Assembly: GCA_005799265.1 (NCBI GenBank)
Contig: SYHD01000029.1
Coordinates: 1 to 54,366, forward strand
Source: Planctomycetia bacterium
GTDB taxonomy: Bacteria; Planctomycetota; Planctomycetia; Gemmatales; Gemmataceae
Direction: 5' to 3'
Length of the DNA: 54,366 bases
The position numbers and the translations under genes are program-made. Below the pieces are notes generated by a model. That model was not told the DNA's origin. It did not search any database and saw nothing but the letters and a program-made list of their open reading frames with translations. Each line of letters opens with the position of its first letter. The stretch's first letter is position 1. Positions 17,497 through 26,250 of the stretch are shown here, piece after piece.

Positions 17497-19329
17497 ATGA
17501 AGCGTTGTCTCGTTCTTGTCGCAGTTATCGGTGGTTTTGGGCCGGATGCTTTGACGGCGAATGCACAGGAAAAACCGCGGGCGCTTTCCGTGAACACCAC
17601 TCTCTCGCCGCCGACCTGGGCCCTCCTGCAGCGGCAGCTCCTGCGCGCCAATGCCGCCGCCTGTCGTGAGTTCTACGCGAAATACTTCGACGAACGCGGC
17701 TGGCTGCTCTGTTTCGAACGCTGGGGCGGCAATGACGGCCCCGATGACGCCATCGAAAACTGCACCGATTGGCCGATCCTCCACGCTCTCGGCGGACACG
17801 ACGACGTGCTCAAGCTCTACAAACAAGCCTGGGAAGGCCACCTCAGGCAATTCACGCTCGCCAAAGCCAAGGACGTGCCGTTCGCTCGCGATGGCATGTA
17901 CTATAAGGAATTCCCCGTAATGTTCGACTGGCTGCACAACGGCGAAGGGCTTGTCACCTTCAACCTGCAAGGACTGTCCGATCCCTACGACAATAAATTT
18001 CAGACGCGCGCACGCCGCTACGCCGGCTTCTATCTCAATGAAGATCCCGACGCGCCCAACTGGGACCCAAAGCACAAGATCATCAAGAGCCTGTTCAACG
18101 GCGCGCGCGGCCCCCTCTTACGCAAGGCCACCGGGCTCGACTGGGCCGGCGATCCGTTCGAGGTTGGCAATCGCTTCAAGCTCGGGCATGGTGAACGCAC
18201 CTATCAGGAGTGCCTCGATCACTTCAAGGATTACAACGACATCATCGGCGATCATCCGCAGAACATGCTTTCGACCGTTCTAGGCGTGAATGCCTACATG
18301 CTTGAGCACGAACCGAAGTACAAGACCTGGGTGCTCGAATACGCCGACGCCTGGCTGCAACGCATGCAGGACAACGGCGGTATCATCCCGACCAACATCG
18401 GCCTCGACGGCAAGATCGGCGCCGCGGCCGGCGGCAAGTGGTACGGCGGCGTCTACGGTTGGGGTTTCTCCGTCGTCGTCCCCCAGACCGGCAAGCTCGC
18501 CCATCGCAACACCCACTACCTCGGCCTCACCGGGTTCATGAACGCCTATCTGTTGACCGGCAACGACAAATACCTCGACGGCTGGCGCAAACAAATCGAC
18601 AAGGTCAACGCGAGCAAGAAGACGATCAACGGCGAAACGCAGTATCCGTCCATGTACGGCGACACGGGGTGGTTCGATTACAAACCGCAGGCGTATCAGC
18701 ACGGCACCCTGGAGATCTACTGGCTGTCGCTGAAGACCGAGGACCGCAAACGCATCGCCGCGAACCCTTGGCTTGACTATCTCGAAGGCAAAAACACGAA
18801 GTACGCCGAGAACACATTGCGCGGCGATTTGGAACGCATTCGCAAGCGTGTCGAGGGCATGCGAAAGGACCCAACCACGCCCGACACCCGACTCGCCGAC
18901 GATCCGCTCAAGTTTAACCCGGCGAGCGTTGAATCCATGATCGAGCTCGCGATGGGCGGCCTGCCTCCCAAGAACCGCGGCAAACTGCTGTTCGCCCAGT
19001 TGCGCTACTTCGATCCCGCAAAACGCCGCGCGGGCTTGCCGGACGACGTTGCCGCCCTCATCGACAAAATCACGCCCGACGGTGTCGAGTTGACGCTCGT
19101 CAACACCAACCCGGTCGATGCCCGCAGCGTGGTCGTGCAAGCGGGCGGCTACGCGGAGCATCAATTCGTGGAGGCTACCAACGACGGCAAGACGACGGCG
19201 GTCGGCGCGTCGCAATTGACGGTGCGTCTCGAACCCGGGTGCGGCTGCCGATTTGTGCTGAAAATGAGGCGTTTCGTCAATCCGCCGACGCTGGCGTTGC
19301 CGTGGGGAAGTGGTCACGATAGCCGTTAG
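17497..19329 (+). CDS. Large exported protein, probably alpha/alpha-barrel, unknown function
   Basis: 610 residues with a signal peptide (MKRCLVLVAVIGGFGPDALTANA). Repeated Trp/Tyr/Gly-rich helical segments (LLCFERWGGNDGPDDAIENC, GKWYGGVYGWGFSVVVPQTG, NAYLLTGNDKYLDGWRKQID) suggest the alpha/alpha toroid of glycan lyases or unsaturated-glycoside hydrolases. I cannot name a family. The last 15 or so residues (PPTLALPWGSGHDSR) look foreign, and the stop codon sits inside the left arm of a dispersed hairpin at 19323. The true C-terminus may have been replaced by repeat insertion. Confidence 0.78.
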   Translation: MKRCLVLVAVIGGFGPDALTANAQEKPRALSVNTTLSPPTWALLQRQLLRANAAACREFYAKYFDERGWLLCFERWGGNDGPDDAIENCTDWPILHALGGHDDVLKLYKQAWEGHLRQFTLAKAKDVPFARDGMYYKEFPVMFDWLHNGEGLVTFNLQGLSDPYDNKFQTRARRYAGFYLNEDPDAPNWDPKHKIIKSLFNGARGPLLRKATGLDWAGDPFEVGNRFKLGHGERTYQECLDHFKDYNDIIGDHPQNMLSTVLGVNAYMLEHEPKYKTWVLEYADAWLQRMQDNGGIIPTNIGLDGKIGAAAGGKWYGGVYGWGFSVVVPQTGKLAHRNTHYLGLTGFMNAYLLTGNDKYLDGWRKQIDKVNASKKTINGETQYPSMYGDTGWFDYKPQAYQHGTLEIYWLSLKTEDRKRIAANPWLDYLEGKNTKYAENTLRGDLERIRKRVEGMRKDPTTPDTRLADDPLKFNPASVESMIELAMGGLPPKNRGKLLFAQLRYFDPAKRRAGLPDDVAALIDKITPDGVELTLVNTNPVDARSVVVQAGGYAEHQFVEATNDGKTTAVGASQLTVRLEPGCGCRFVLKMRRFVNPPTLALPWGSGHDSR

Positions 19330-19386
19330 TCGGACACGCAAGCGACGATGTTTTCCATGTTCGTCGCTTTCGTGTCCGGCTAACGG
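19323..19386. repeat. Imperfect 26-bp-arm hairpin over a stop codon
   Basis: Arms 19323-19348 and 19361-19386 pair at 24 of 26 positions, with a 12-base loop. The stop codon of the upstream gene (19327-19329) is part of the left arm. It lies between convergent genes (the FKBP gene ends at 19418), so it can serve as a 3' structure for both. Confidence 0.7.
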
Positions 19387-19417
19387 GGGCGTCAAGCGGT
19401 GCGTCGTCTTGCGTACG

Positions 19418-19846
19418 CTACTTCACATTGAGAAGTTCGACATCGAAGTGAAGCTCCGCTTTAGGTGGGATGGGGCCGCGCCCTTTTTCGCCATAGGCAA
19501 GATCGTATGGGATGATGAGTTTCCGTTTGCCGCCCACTTTCATCCCGGCGACGCCTTCATCCCAGCCCTTGATGACCATGCCGGCGCCGAGTTCGAAGGT
19601 GAATGGCATGTTGCGATCGCGGCTCGAGTCGAATTTCTTGCCGTCCTTGAACGTGCCCGTGTAGTGGACGACGACGTCGTCCCCCTTCTTGGCTTCCTTG
19701 CCGTCGCCGACCTTGACGTCGATGTATTTGAGGCCAGACTTGGTGGTGACGACTTTCTCATCCTTCTTTTTGTCGCCGCCCGAAGAGTCGGCGATCATCA
19801 GGCTGATACCGGCCAGGACGAGCAGAATGATTGCGATAGTCTTCAT
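19418..19846 (-). CDS. FKBP-type peptidyl-prolyl cis-trans isomerase (copy B)
   Basis: 142 residues. N-terminal hydrophobic segment (MKTIAIILLVLAGISLMIAD) acts as signal or anchor. The FKBP domain follows: [72 protein letters not shown] and LHFDVELLNV. All main active-site residues of the family are present (Y, F, D, V-I, W, Y, F). It catalyses prolyl isomerisation, here probably of exported proteins. It lies 47 bases after a second FKBP gene; GGAAAGGGAA gives the ribosome site. The pair is a tandem duplication. Confidence 0.92.
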   Translation of the reverse strand: MKTIAIILLVLAGISLMIADSSGGDKKKDEKVVTTKSGLKYIDVKVGDGKEAKKGDDVVVHYTGTFKDGKKFDSSRDRNMPFTFELGAGMVIKGWDEGVAGMKVGGKRKLIIPYDLAYGEKGRGPIPPKAELHFDVELLNVK

Positions 19847-19893
19847 GTTTCCCTTTCCGTTGGAGTGAAACCGGCCCGCGCCGGCGATTCGGC

Positions 19894-20337
19894 TCAGTTG
19901 GTGACCTTGAGTAGTTCGACATCGAAGAGAAGCTCGGAGTTCGGCGGAATCTTGGGAGGCGAACCGCGCATGCCGTAGCCAAGCTCCGAGGGGATGACGA
20001 GCTGGCGTTTGCCGCCCACTTTCATGCCGGCAACGCCTTCGTCCCAGCCCTTGATAACCTTGCCTTCGCCGAGCTCGAAGGAGAACGGTTCCTTGCGATC
20101 GAGGCTGCTGTCGAATTTTTCGCCGCTTTTGAGCCGGCCGGTGTAGTGAACGATGACAATATCGCCCGGCTTGGCTTCTGCGCCTTTGCCAACGACCTCG
20201 TCCTTGTATTTGAGCCCCGATTTCGTGACGACGAAATCGCCGCCGCCCTTGCCGCCGCCATCGGGTGTAGAGAAAACAATCCACACCACTGCGGTCACGG
20301 CCAAGATCAACCCGACGACGACCAGAACTTTCTGCAT
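19894..20337 (-). CDS. FKBP-type peptidyl-prolyl cis-trans isomerase (copy A)
   Basis: 147 residues. Membrane or signal segment [20 protein letters not shown], a Gly-rich linker, then the FKBP domain: [70 protein letters not shown] and [10 protein letters not shown]. It is upstream of copy B on the same strand. The two domains share most core residues, so they are recent or well-kept duplicates. AAGGGA 6 bases before the ATG supports the start. Confidence 0.93.
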   Translation of the reverse strand: MQKVLVVVGLILAVTAVVWIVFSTPDGGGKGGGDFVVTKSGLKYKDEVVGKGAEAKPGDIVIVHYTGRLKSGEKFDSSLDRKEPFSFELGEGKVIKGWDEGVAGMKVGGKRQLVIPSELGYGMRGSPPKIPPNSELLFDVELLKVTN

Positions 20338-20429
20338 GAGCAGTCCCTTTCAACACGCGACGAATTCCTATGCAGACTGATTCTATGCAGAGGAAGCACG
20401 GCTCGCCATAGACGCACATCGGACTTGCA

Positions 20430-21059
20430 TTACAAATCCTTGACGCGCAGATTACGAAACTCGACGCGGCTGCCGTGGCCCATGAAACCGATCGGCCCCT
20501 TCGCACGCTTGGCCAACGCCTCCAGACCGACGACCTTGGCGATATCGGTGTCCACGATGACGACGCCGTTGACCGTTACCTTCCATTGGCTGCCCTTGAC
20601 GTGAATCTCTTGTGTATTCCATTCCCCCGCCTTCTTGGTGTGGCCGCGTTTCGCCGGGACCTTGCAATAGATCGAGCCGTGATACTGACAGTCCTTGAGG
20701 TTCTTGTGCTGCGGGGCGTAATCGTCGAGGATTTGAATCTCGTGGCCGCGCACGTTGACGCCGTTGTTGCCGTTCGGCTCAAGCTTGAACTCGAAGCGGA
20801 AGATGAAGTCGCCGAATTCCTTCTCGGTGTAGAGATTGCCGCTGCCTTTTTTTTCGCAAACCAAGAGACCATCGGCGGCCGTGTATTGAGTGGCCGCGCC
20901 CTTCCAGCCTTTGAGCGACTTGCCATCGAAGAGGCTGACGAAGCCTTGATCGGTTTCCTCTTTCGAGAGGCCGTTCTGAGCGGCTGATTTCTCCTGGGCG
21001 GTCCCGATCAGAGTCATACTCAAGGCGCACAGGATCAGAAGCGAAGTTGTACGGAGCAT
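20430..21059 (-). CDS. DUF1080 (3-keto-disaccharide hydrolase family) exported protein
   Basis: 209 residues from ATG 21059, chosen for AAAGGA 7 bases upstream. Signal peptide MLRTTSLLILCALSMTLIG. The domain (PF06439, a concanavalin-like fold) shows GFVSLFDGKSLKGWKG, FEFKLEPNGNNGVNVRG, EIQILDDYAP, GEWNTQEIHVKG and VTVNGVVIVDTD. Some members cleave 3-keto-glycosides; many planctomycete copies are of unknown substrate. It lies 116 bases downstream of a Gfo/Idh/MocA gene on the same strand, a combination that fits oxidation at C3 followed by cleavage. Confidence 0.9.
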   Translation of the reverse strand: MLRTTSLLILCALSMTLIGTAQEKSAAQNGLSKEETDQGFVSLFDGKSLKGWKGAATQYTAADGLLVCEKKGSGNLYTEKEFGDFIFRFEFKLEPNGNNGVNVRGHEIQILDDYAPQHKNLKDCQYHGSIYCKVPAKRGHTKKAGEWNTQEIHVKGSQWKVTVNGVVIVDTDIAKVVGLEALAKRAKGPIGFMGHGSRVEFRNLRVKDL

Positions 21060-21175
21060 TACGATGTCCTTTCTTGGCGAACGTCGCGGCGTAAACACGG
21101 TACAGCTTATTCAGGTTGCCGTAAATCGGGTTCGACCGCAATAGAATGTTTGGGTTGTCCTGACGATCCCCTCGG

Positions 21176-22315
21176 CTATTTCACTTCTTGCCATTGCCGC
21201 CCCTTCGCGGAGTCGAGGATCGCATCGAGTACGAGCTGCGTCTCATACGCGTTGCGGAAGTCTGGCTGCGCCGGTTTGCCGGTCGTGAGGCCGTCAATGA
21301 AGTCGGCGACCTGATGCACGAAGCTCGACTCGTAGCCAATTTGCAAACCGGGAACCCACCATTTGCCCATGTAGGGATGATCGCCGTCGGTGACGTGGAG
21401 TTTGTGCCAGCCACGGATTCGGCTTTCGTCCTTGTGGTCGAAGTATTCCAGGCGATGCAGGTCGTGCAGGTCCCACTTGATCGACGCTTTTTCGCCATTG
21501 ATCTCGAATGTGTAGAGCGCCTTGTGACCGCGCGCGTAGCGGGTCGATTCGAAGAGTCCCAGGCTGCCGTTCTTGAAGTGACAGAGGAAGGCGCAGGCGT
21601 CGTCGATGGCGACCTTCTCGACTTTGCCGGTGAGCGTGTGCTTGCGCTCTTTGATAAAGGTCTCGGTCATGGCACAGACATCCTTGATGCCGCCGTTGAG
21701 CCATAGGGCGGTGTCGATGCAATGAGCGAGCAAGTCGCCGGTGACGCCGGAACCCGCGGCCGCCACATCGAGACGCCAGAGGCCGGCGCCGCCTTGCGGC
21801 AGATCGGCGGAGATGGTCCAGTCTTGCAGGAAATTGGCGCGGTAGTGGAAGATCTTGCCGAGCCGGCCTTCGTCGATCAGTTGCCGGGCCAATGTGCAGG
21901 CCGGCACACGGCGATAGTTGTACCAGACCATGTTCGGCACTTTCGCCTTCTCGACGGCCTGGACCATCTTGAGCCCTTCCGGCCCATTCATGGCGAGCGG
22001 CTTTTCGCACAGGATCATCTTGCCCGCCTGCGCCGCCGCGAGGGCGATCTCCGCGTGGGCATTGTTCGGCGTGCAAATGTCGATGCAATCGATGTCCTTG
22101 CGGTCGAGAAGGCGCCGCCAATCGGTCTCGGTCGATTCATAGCCCCAGGTGTCCGCAAACGCTTTGACTTTGGCCGCATCGCGCGCACACGCCGCTTTCA
22201 AGACGGGCGTTCGGGCAAGGTCGAAGAACTGGGCGACCTGCTTGTAGGCGTTGGAGTGAGCGCGGCCCATGAAACCGTAGCCGACGATGCCGATGTTGAG
22301 GGGTTGTTTGGCCAT
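21176..22315 (-). CDS. Gfo/Idh/MocA-family sugar dehydrogenase
   Basis: 379 residues, no signal peptide. N-terminal Rossmann motif [17 protein letters not shown] (8-24), the EKP motif [11 protein letters not shown] around 101 with the conserved lysine, and a second-domain motif [20 protein letters not shown] with the conserved His around 195. NAD(P)-dependent oxidation or reduction of a sugar or inositol. Length and motifs are complete. Start supported by AAGGAGG. The downstream DUF1080 gene suggests a glycoside 3-dehydrogenase, which is inference. Confidence 0.92.
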   Translation of the reverse strand: MAKQPLNIGIVGYGFMGRAHSNAYKQVAQFFDLARTPVLKAACARDAAKVKAFADTWGYESTETDWRRLLDRKDIDCIDICTPNNAHAEIALAAAQAGKMILCEKPLAMNGPEGLKMVQAVEKAKVPNMVWYNYRRVPACTLARQLIDEGRLGKIFHYRANFLQDWTISADLPQGGAGLWRLDVAAAGSGVTGDLLAHCIDTALWLNGGIKDVCAMTETFIKERKHTLTGKVEKVAIDDACAFLCHFKNGSLGLFESTRYARGHKALYTFEINGEKASIKWDLHDLHRLEYFDHKDESRIRGWHKLHVTDGDHPYMGKWWVPGLQIGYESSFVHQVADFIDGLTTGKPAQPDFRNAYETQLVLDAILDSAKGRQWQEVK

Positions 22316-22341
22316 GAAGAGCCTCCTTTGTCATGATGTCC

Positions 22342-22409
22342 ACAACGAGCAGCGACCGTAACGGAGCGAGAGTTTGCGCTTCCGCTCCTTAACGGTCGCT
22401 GCTCGTTGT
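22342..22409. repeat. Imperfect 27-bp-arm hairpin
   Basis: Arms 22342-22368 and 22383-22409 pair at 25 of 27 positions with a 14-base loop. It stands upstream of the Gfo/Idh/MocA start, between it and the DoxX-like gene on the same strand. Likely a dispersed hairpin; it may end or stabilise the upstream transcript. Confidence 0.7.
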
Positions 22410-22485
22410 CGTGGTGTTTTTTCGCGTGCTGCTTGAGGTGTGTTTTCGGAAATCCTGCGCAAATTGCAACCAAAATCGGCTCGAC

Positions 22486-22920
22486 TCACGTAGTGTTTTC
22501 ACGCCCCGTGTCGCCAGCAAGTTGAATGGCCCCTGCATCACGGGCCGACAGTAACCCGATTACGGATAGCGCAATCATCTGCACGTTCAGCGTTAGGGGG
22601 TTGAACGCGGCGACGAAGAATTGCGGTGATTGAATGGCAGCGCCAATGGTTACACCGACGCCGAAAACGATGGTGAAGACAAAGGGCCAGCGGACTGACG
22701 GAATACCCGAGAGCACCCAGATACCCGCGAGAATCTCGGCCACACCGATGGCGTTAACGATCGTGGGCGCCGATTCGAGCGAAGCGCCAGCGGCGCGGAT
22801 GATCGTCAGTTCGTCTGCATGCTGGAAGATCAGCTTGGGGACGGCGCCGTGATAGATCCAGACGAAGCCGACGACGCTTCGAGCGATGATATGCAGTGAA
22901 TTTTGGTGAAACGCAGCCAA
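22486..22920 (-). CDS. DoxX-like membrane protein
   Basis: 144 residues with four membrane helices. N-terminal RSVVGFVWIYHGAVPKLIF and the following EILAGIWVLSG match the DoxX-like family (PF13781 type). Role not known in detail; relatives are small quinone- or redox-linked membrane proteins. The start is a TTG at 22920 preceded by GGGAAG; no ATG is available in a sensible position. It begins 4 bases after the stop of the Uma2-type gene, so the two are probably translationally linked. Confidence 0.78.
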   Translation of the reverse strand: MAAFHQNSLHIIARSVVGFVWIYHGAVPKLIFQHADELTIIRAAGASLESAPTIVNAIGVAEILAGIWVLSGIPSVRWPFVFTIVFGVGVTIGAAIQSPQFFVAAFNPLTLNVQMIALSVIGLLSARDAGAIQLAGDTGRENTT

Positions 22921-22924
22921 TCGC

Positions 22925-23575
22925 TTACTTCCCTTCCCCCGCCGCGAACACCTCTCTCACTGCGACCTTGAAGCCCTTGAGCAGTTTCGAGGCAGCGTGT
23001 TCGCCGGGCTTGGAGACGCCGTGGACCTGATAGCTCTTGCCCGACAGCGTCAGCACGGTGATCGTTTTCTCTTCGGGATCGACGATCCAGTACTCGGGGA
23101 TCTTCGCCTTGGCGTAGTCTTCGCGCTTGGCGTCAAAATCGCGCTCGCGGGCCTCAGCGCCTGGACTGACGACCTCCATAACGAGGTCGGCGCCTTCGGG
23201 TGCTTTCCGCTTGTCCTTGATTCTGTGCGATCGCAGGAAGGCAAGGTCCGGCTCTCGCAACGTCCCGGCGAACAACCGGACCGGCATCGGAGCGAAGTAG
23301 ACGCGCCCGATGCCTCGGGTCGTCACGAAGGCATCAAGCAACAGGAGGAGAAATTTGACGATGTCCTGATGATACATGTCGGCCATGGGCAGAACCTCCA
23401 ACCGGCCATTGGCGAGTTCGATCATCCAATTGCCCGAATTGCGTTCCAGCGCCAGATATTCGGCTTCGGTCCAATGACCCTGCAACGGAAACAAGCGTGC
23501 GATCTCCCATGTGGGTTCGTCCACGGATTTCTTGGCGGACTTCGTTTTTTTTGAACGCGCAAGCAAGATTGCCAT
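22925..23575 (-). CDS. Uma2-family (DUF820) nuclease-fold protein
   Basis: 216 residues from the ATG at 23575 (GAGGA 6 bases upstream). PD-(D/E)xK-like Uma2 domain: WTEAEYLALE, WMIELANGRLEVLPMADMYH with the conserved E-G-E/N region, REPDLAFLRSHR with a conserved D, ADLVMEVVSPGAEARERDFD with the E-V-x-S-P motif, and KREDYAKAKIPEYWIVDPEE. The family is greatly expanded in planctomycetes and cyanobacteria, and its role is unknown. The N-terminus is Lys/Ser-rich. Confidence 0.9.
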   Translation of the reverse strand: MAILLARSKKTKSAKKSVDEPTWEIARLFPLQGHWTEAEYLALERNSGNWMIELANGRLEVLPMADMYHQDIVKFLLLLLDAFVTTRGIGRVYFAPMPVRLFAGTLREPDLAFLRSHRIKDKRKAPEGADLVMEVVSPGAEARERDFDAKREDYAKAKIPEYWIVDPEEKTITVLTLSGKSYQVHGVSKPGEHAASKLLKGFKVAVREVFAAGEGK

Positions 23576-23709
23576 GACTGTTCCTCTTTCCATCGAGAGA
23601 ACCTCTCCAAGGATCTTACTCGAATTCCCAGCAAAAATCGACGGCCGTCCTGCGTCAGGCTTTCGGATTTGCCCCTGGGAATTGCTGCATTCCTCCCAGG
23701 GTTTGAACG

Positions 23710-24609
23710 TCATTTTTTCTTTTTCGGTACCGCGTAGTGCTCGACCACCTGCTGCGCGACTCGGCCGATCAGGACGTTGGCGGCGTTGCCGTCCTGAAAC
23801 GAGCGATCCTCGTTCTTCGCGGTCAAGACGCACACCGCGACGGGGCCGCCCGGCAGATAGAGGATGCCGGCATCGGTGCGGACGTCGCTGACGGTGCCGC
23901 TTTTGTGCGCCACCTCGATGTCATCGGGCAGGAAGTGCTTGAGCTTGAGCCGGTCGTCGCACTTCTTCATGTGGCCGAGCATCTCCTTGCAGACCTCCGG
24001 GCTGACGATCTTGCCCTGATGGACGCGTTCGAGCAGCCGGATCGTCTCGTGCGCGGTCGTCGAGCCGAGGCCAAATTTTTTGGTACGCTCGGGGTCGAGC
24101 GAGGTCTTGTCGCCGAGGAAGACCTTGGCATTGAGCTTCGTTTTCGAATAGCCGAAGGCGTCCATGCGTTTGTTGGTGGATGCCAGGCCGATATGATCGA
24201 GCACCATGTTGGTGGCGGTGTTATCGGAGAAAACTATCATCAGACGCGTGGCATCGCGCAGGGAGAACATCGCACCTGGCGTGAAATGATAGGTCAGGAT
24301 GCCGCTGCCGGGAACCATGTTGGCTTTGGTCAACGTGAGTTTTTCGTCAAGCCGGACGCGGCCTTCGGCGACTTGCAGGTAGACTTCGAGCATGATCATG
24401 AACTTGATCAGGCTCGCGGTCGGCATTTCTTCGTCTTCGTCGATATAGAACGTCTCGCCATTGTCGAGATGCTTGACCGCGATCGCCACCTTGCCGCGAT
24501 GGGCATGCGCGAGCGGCATAAGGCGCGCGGCGAGCGTTTTTCCCTGGGCGGTGACGGCGCTGGGGAGAAAGGCGAACAATAGCAGCGTGGTGGTGAGTTG
24601 GCGGAGCAT
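23710..24609 (-). CDS. Serine hydrolase of the class A beta-lactamase fold
   Basis: 299 residues with a signal peptide (MLRQLTTTLLLFAFLPSAVTAQ). The catalytic SxxK motif is SLIK at 66-69, the SDN loop is at 128-130, and the KTG-type motif is KSG at 236-238. The omega-loop ExxLN motif of class A enzymes is not clear (only a distant PERTKKFG), so true beta-lactamase activity is uncertain. A role as a periplasmic peptidase or esterase is possible. ATG 24609 is preferred over the GTG at 24612. It lies downstream of the TIM-barrel isomerase gene on the same strand. Confidence 0.88.
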   Translation of the reverse strand: MLRQLTTTLLLFAFLPSAVTAQGKTLAARLMPLAHAHRGKVAIAVKHLDNGETFYIDEDEEMPTASLIKFMIMLEVYLQVAEGRVRLDEKLTLTKANMVPGSGILTYHFTPGAMFSLRDATRLMIVFSDNTATNMVLDHIGLASTNKRMDAFGYSKTKLNAKVFLGDKTSLDPERTKKFGLGSTTAHETIRLLERVHQGKIVSPEVCKEMLGHMKKCDDRLKLKHFLPDDIEVAHKSGTVSDVRTDAGILYLPGGPVAVCVLTAKNEDRSFQDGNAANVLIGRVAQQVVEHYAVPKKKK

Positions 24610-24651
24610 CACGAACCTGCAATGGGTACTGCGAGCGCTAAACGAAGAACA

Positions 24652-25563
24652 TTACGCCGCGTACTTATGACGTAGCTTGTCGAGGAATCGTTTGCTGTCG
24701 GCGGTGACGGCCCAGGCATCGGGCCAGAAGCAGAGGTCGACGCACCACCAATCGTTGGGAACGCCGCACGCCAGTAACTCTGGCACAAGTTGATCGAAGT
24801 TGAGGACGCCCAGGCCGAACGGGGCGTGCGTGCTGGTGTTGTGCTCGTTGAGCGTGCCGTCGGAGTCGATCACGTGGACGTGGGTAATCTTACCCTTGAG
24901 TTTTTGCAAGAGTTCGAGGCCCCCCCCGGGGAGTGTCTCCCTGTCGCCGATCTGATTGGCGCCGACCGCAGCGCACATGTGGGCGTGACACGTGTCGTAG
25001 AGAGCGCCGAAGTTCGCATTGTCCAGAGAACGCACGGCGTCGATCAGGGCGACTATCTCGCTCGGTTTGTTGATGGGGAAGCCTGGCTCGAATTCCCAGC
25101 AAATCGTGATTCCGCGCTGGGCCGCGCTCTTGGCACAGCGGTCGAACGCGGCGACGCAACGATCAAAGAGCCGTTTCGGCTCGATGCCGATTTCCTTGAC
25201 GCGCGTGATTGGCTCGATGGCATCGATGCGGATGGTCTTGATGCCGAGGTCGTCCGCGAAGATCAGGTTCTTCTCGAAGGCGGCCAGAAACGGCGCGGCA
25301 TCCTCGACGCTCCAGAGCTTTTGCGACCAAAGATCGGGCGCGAGCGCGGAAAAATCGAGGCGATGATCGACAACCATCTTGCGCAGCTTTTGGCGCTTTT
25401 CCTTGGTGTCATGGCTATCGGGATTGGGATGCGGCGCGAACGCGCCCAACTCGATACCCTGGTAGCCGAGGTGTTGCAGCTTGTGCACAAGGGTGTGGAA
25501 ATCGTTGGTGGGTTGCTCTTGGTTGAATAGATAGGCCCAGGAGCCGATCGAAAGTTTTTTCAT
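24652..25563 (-). CDS. TIM-barrel sugar phosphate isomerase/epimerase
   Basis: 303 residues, AP-endonuclease-2-like barrel (PF01261). Motifs: YQGIELGAFAP, ITICWEFEPGFPINKPSE with the metal-binding Glu around 155, NFGALYDTCHAHM with the Asp/His ligands, ITHVHVIDSDGTLNEHNTST and DWWCVDLCFWP. A metal-dependent isomerase or epimerase of an unknown sugar, or a dehydratase/lyase of a keto-sugar. Its ATG overlaps the stop of the ORF6N gene by four bases (ATGA), so it is translated with it. Confidence 0.9.
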   Translation of the reverse strand: MKKLSIGSWAYLFNQEQPTNDFHTLVHKLQHLGYQGIELGAFAPHPNPDSHDTKEKRQKLRKMVVDHRLDFSALAPDLWSQKLWSVEDAAPFLAAFEKNLIFADDLGIKTIRIDAIEPITRVKEIGIEPKRLFDRCVAAFDRCAKSAAQRGITICWEFEPGFPINKPSEIVALIDAVRSLDNANFGALYDTCHAHMCAAVGANQIGDRETLPGGGLELLQKLKGKITHVHVIDSDGTLNEHNTSTHAPFGLGVLNFDQLVPELLACGVPNDWWCVDLCFWPDAWAVTADSKRFLDKLRHKYAA

Positions 25564-26132
25564 TTGGCTTTCGCTTTCGTTTTTGCCTGCGGATCATCTT
25601 TGCCTGCGACGTGGAATCCGATTTGGCGTTTGGGTTTTGAGAGTTCGGGTGGCGTCATCAATTGCTTCAATGCCAGCACGATGTTCTTGATCGCGTCGTC
25701 ATGGGCGCCGACTTTGCGTTCGAGGTCGGTCAGCTTCTTGAGGATTTCTTGATGATTGACGGCGAATTGACGGAGTTTCACAAACGCCTGCACGACGAAG
25801 ATGCTGACGTCAATGGCACGCGGTGAACTGAGAATGCTGGCAACCATGATCGCGCCATGTTCGGTGAAGACGCTTGGCAATGAAGGGGAGAATTTGACCT
25901 TCGAGAGGTTATCACAATTTGTGACAACCTCTTGTTTTTCCTCCTCCGTCAATTGAAACATGAACGTTGCAGGAAATCGTGCTTTGTTGCGTCGGACGGC
26001 CTGGTTCAGGGCCCCGGTCGTCGTGCCGTACAAAGTCGCCAAGTCACTATCCAGCAGAACCTTATGGCCTCGGATCTCCAAGATCATCGGCTCGATTTGA
26101 CCGATCGATATGCGTTCGGTATCGTTGGGCAT
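25560..26132 (-). CDS. ORF6N-domain DNA-binding protein
   Basis: 190 residues from the ATG at 26132, set by GGAGGAG 7 bases upstream. N-terminal ORF6N domain: MILEIRGHKVLLDSDLATLY, TGALNQAVRRNKARFPATFM, FTEHGAIMVASILSSPRAID and FVVQAFVKLRQF; the C-terminal third is helical (DLERKVGAHDDAIKNIVLAL) and may dimerise. This domain occurs in phage antirepressors and in many chromosomal proteins. Here it is upstream of, and overlaps by 4 bases, a sugar isomerase gene. A near-perfect palindrome (25904-25932) lies inside the gene at the codons for EVVTNCDNL, and three similar palindromes stand upstream. Autoregulation is a reasonable inference. Confidence 0.9.
   Translation of the reverse strand: MPNDTERISIGQIEPMILEIRGHKVLLDSDLATLYGTTTGALNQAVRRNKARFPATFMFQLTEEEKQEVVTNCDNLSKVKFSPSLPSVFTEHGAIMVASILSSPRAIDVSIFVVQAFVKLRQFAVNHQEILKKLTDLERKVGAHDDAIKNIVLALKQLMTPPELSKPKRQIGFHVAGKDDPQAKTKAKAK
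25904..25932. promoter_or_regulatory. Palindrome A, inside the ORF6N coding region
   Basis: 29-bp palindrome, AGAGGTTATCACAA then T then the matching half; 13 of 14 base pairs match. It encodes EVVTNCDNL of the ORF6N protein. The half-site GAGGTTATCACAA is the same as in the upstream palindromes. Confidence 0.6.
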
Positions 26133-26151
26133 CGGTGATCTCCTCCGCAAT

Positions 26152-26182
26152 CCGAGGTGGTCACAATCAGTGACCATCTCGG
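26152..26182. promoter_or_regulatory. Palindrome B, directly upstream of the ORF6N ribosome site
   Basis: 31-bp palindrome with the half CCGAGGTGGTCAC; 12 of the outer 13 pairs match and the centre is imperfect. It ends 20 bases before the ORF6N start codon, close to the ribosome site. If bound by protein or folded in RNA, it could block translation or transcription. Confidence 0.6.
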
Positions 26183-26185
26183 AGA

Positions 26186-26210
26186 AACCGGTCGCAGCAT
26201 ACGACCGGTT
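26186..26210. repeat. Unrelated 9-bp hairpin between palindromes B and C
   Basis: Arms AACCGGTCG (26186-26194) and CGACCGGTT (26202-26210) pair perfectly around a 7-base loop. Its sequence is not related to the palindromes on either side. Confidence 0.55.
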
Positions 26211-26218
26211 CGCGACGG

Positions 26219-26245
26219 GAGGTTATTACAAATTGTGATAACCTC
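26219..26245. promoter_or_regulatory. Palindrome C of the ORF6N leader
   Basis: 27-bp palindrome with the half GAGGTTATTACAA; 12 of 13 pairs match. It is centred 65 bases from palindrome B and 32 bases from palindrome D. Confidence 0.6.
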
Positions 26246-26250
26246 GCGCG

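Noticed and set aside
19418..20506. A single 362-residue protein covering both FKBP genes
   Set aside because: Only its last 142 residues are FKBP-like; the first part is an out-of-frame reading of the neighbouring FKBP gene. Two separate genes with their own ribosome sites explain the region.
23710..24609. Calling this an antibiotic-resistance beta-lactamase
   Set aside because: The Ser/Lys, SDN and KSG motifs fit the fold, but the omega-loop Glu of class A enzymes is not clear, so only the fold is claimed.
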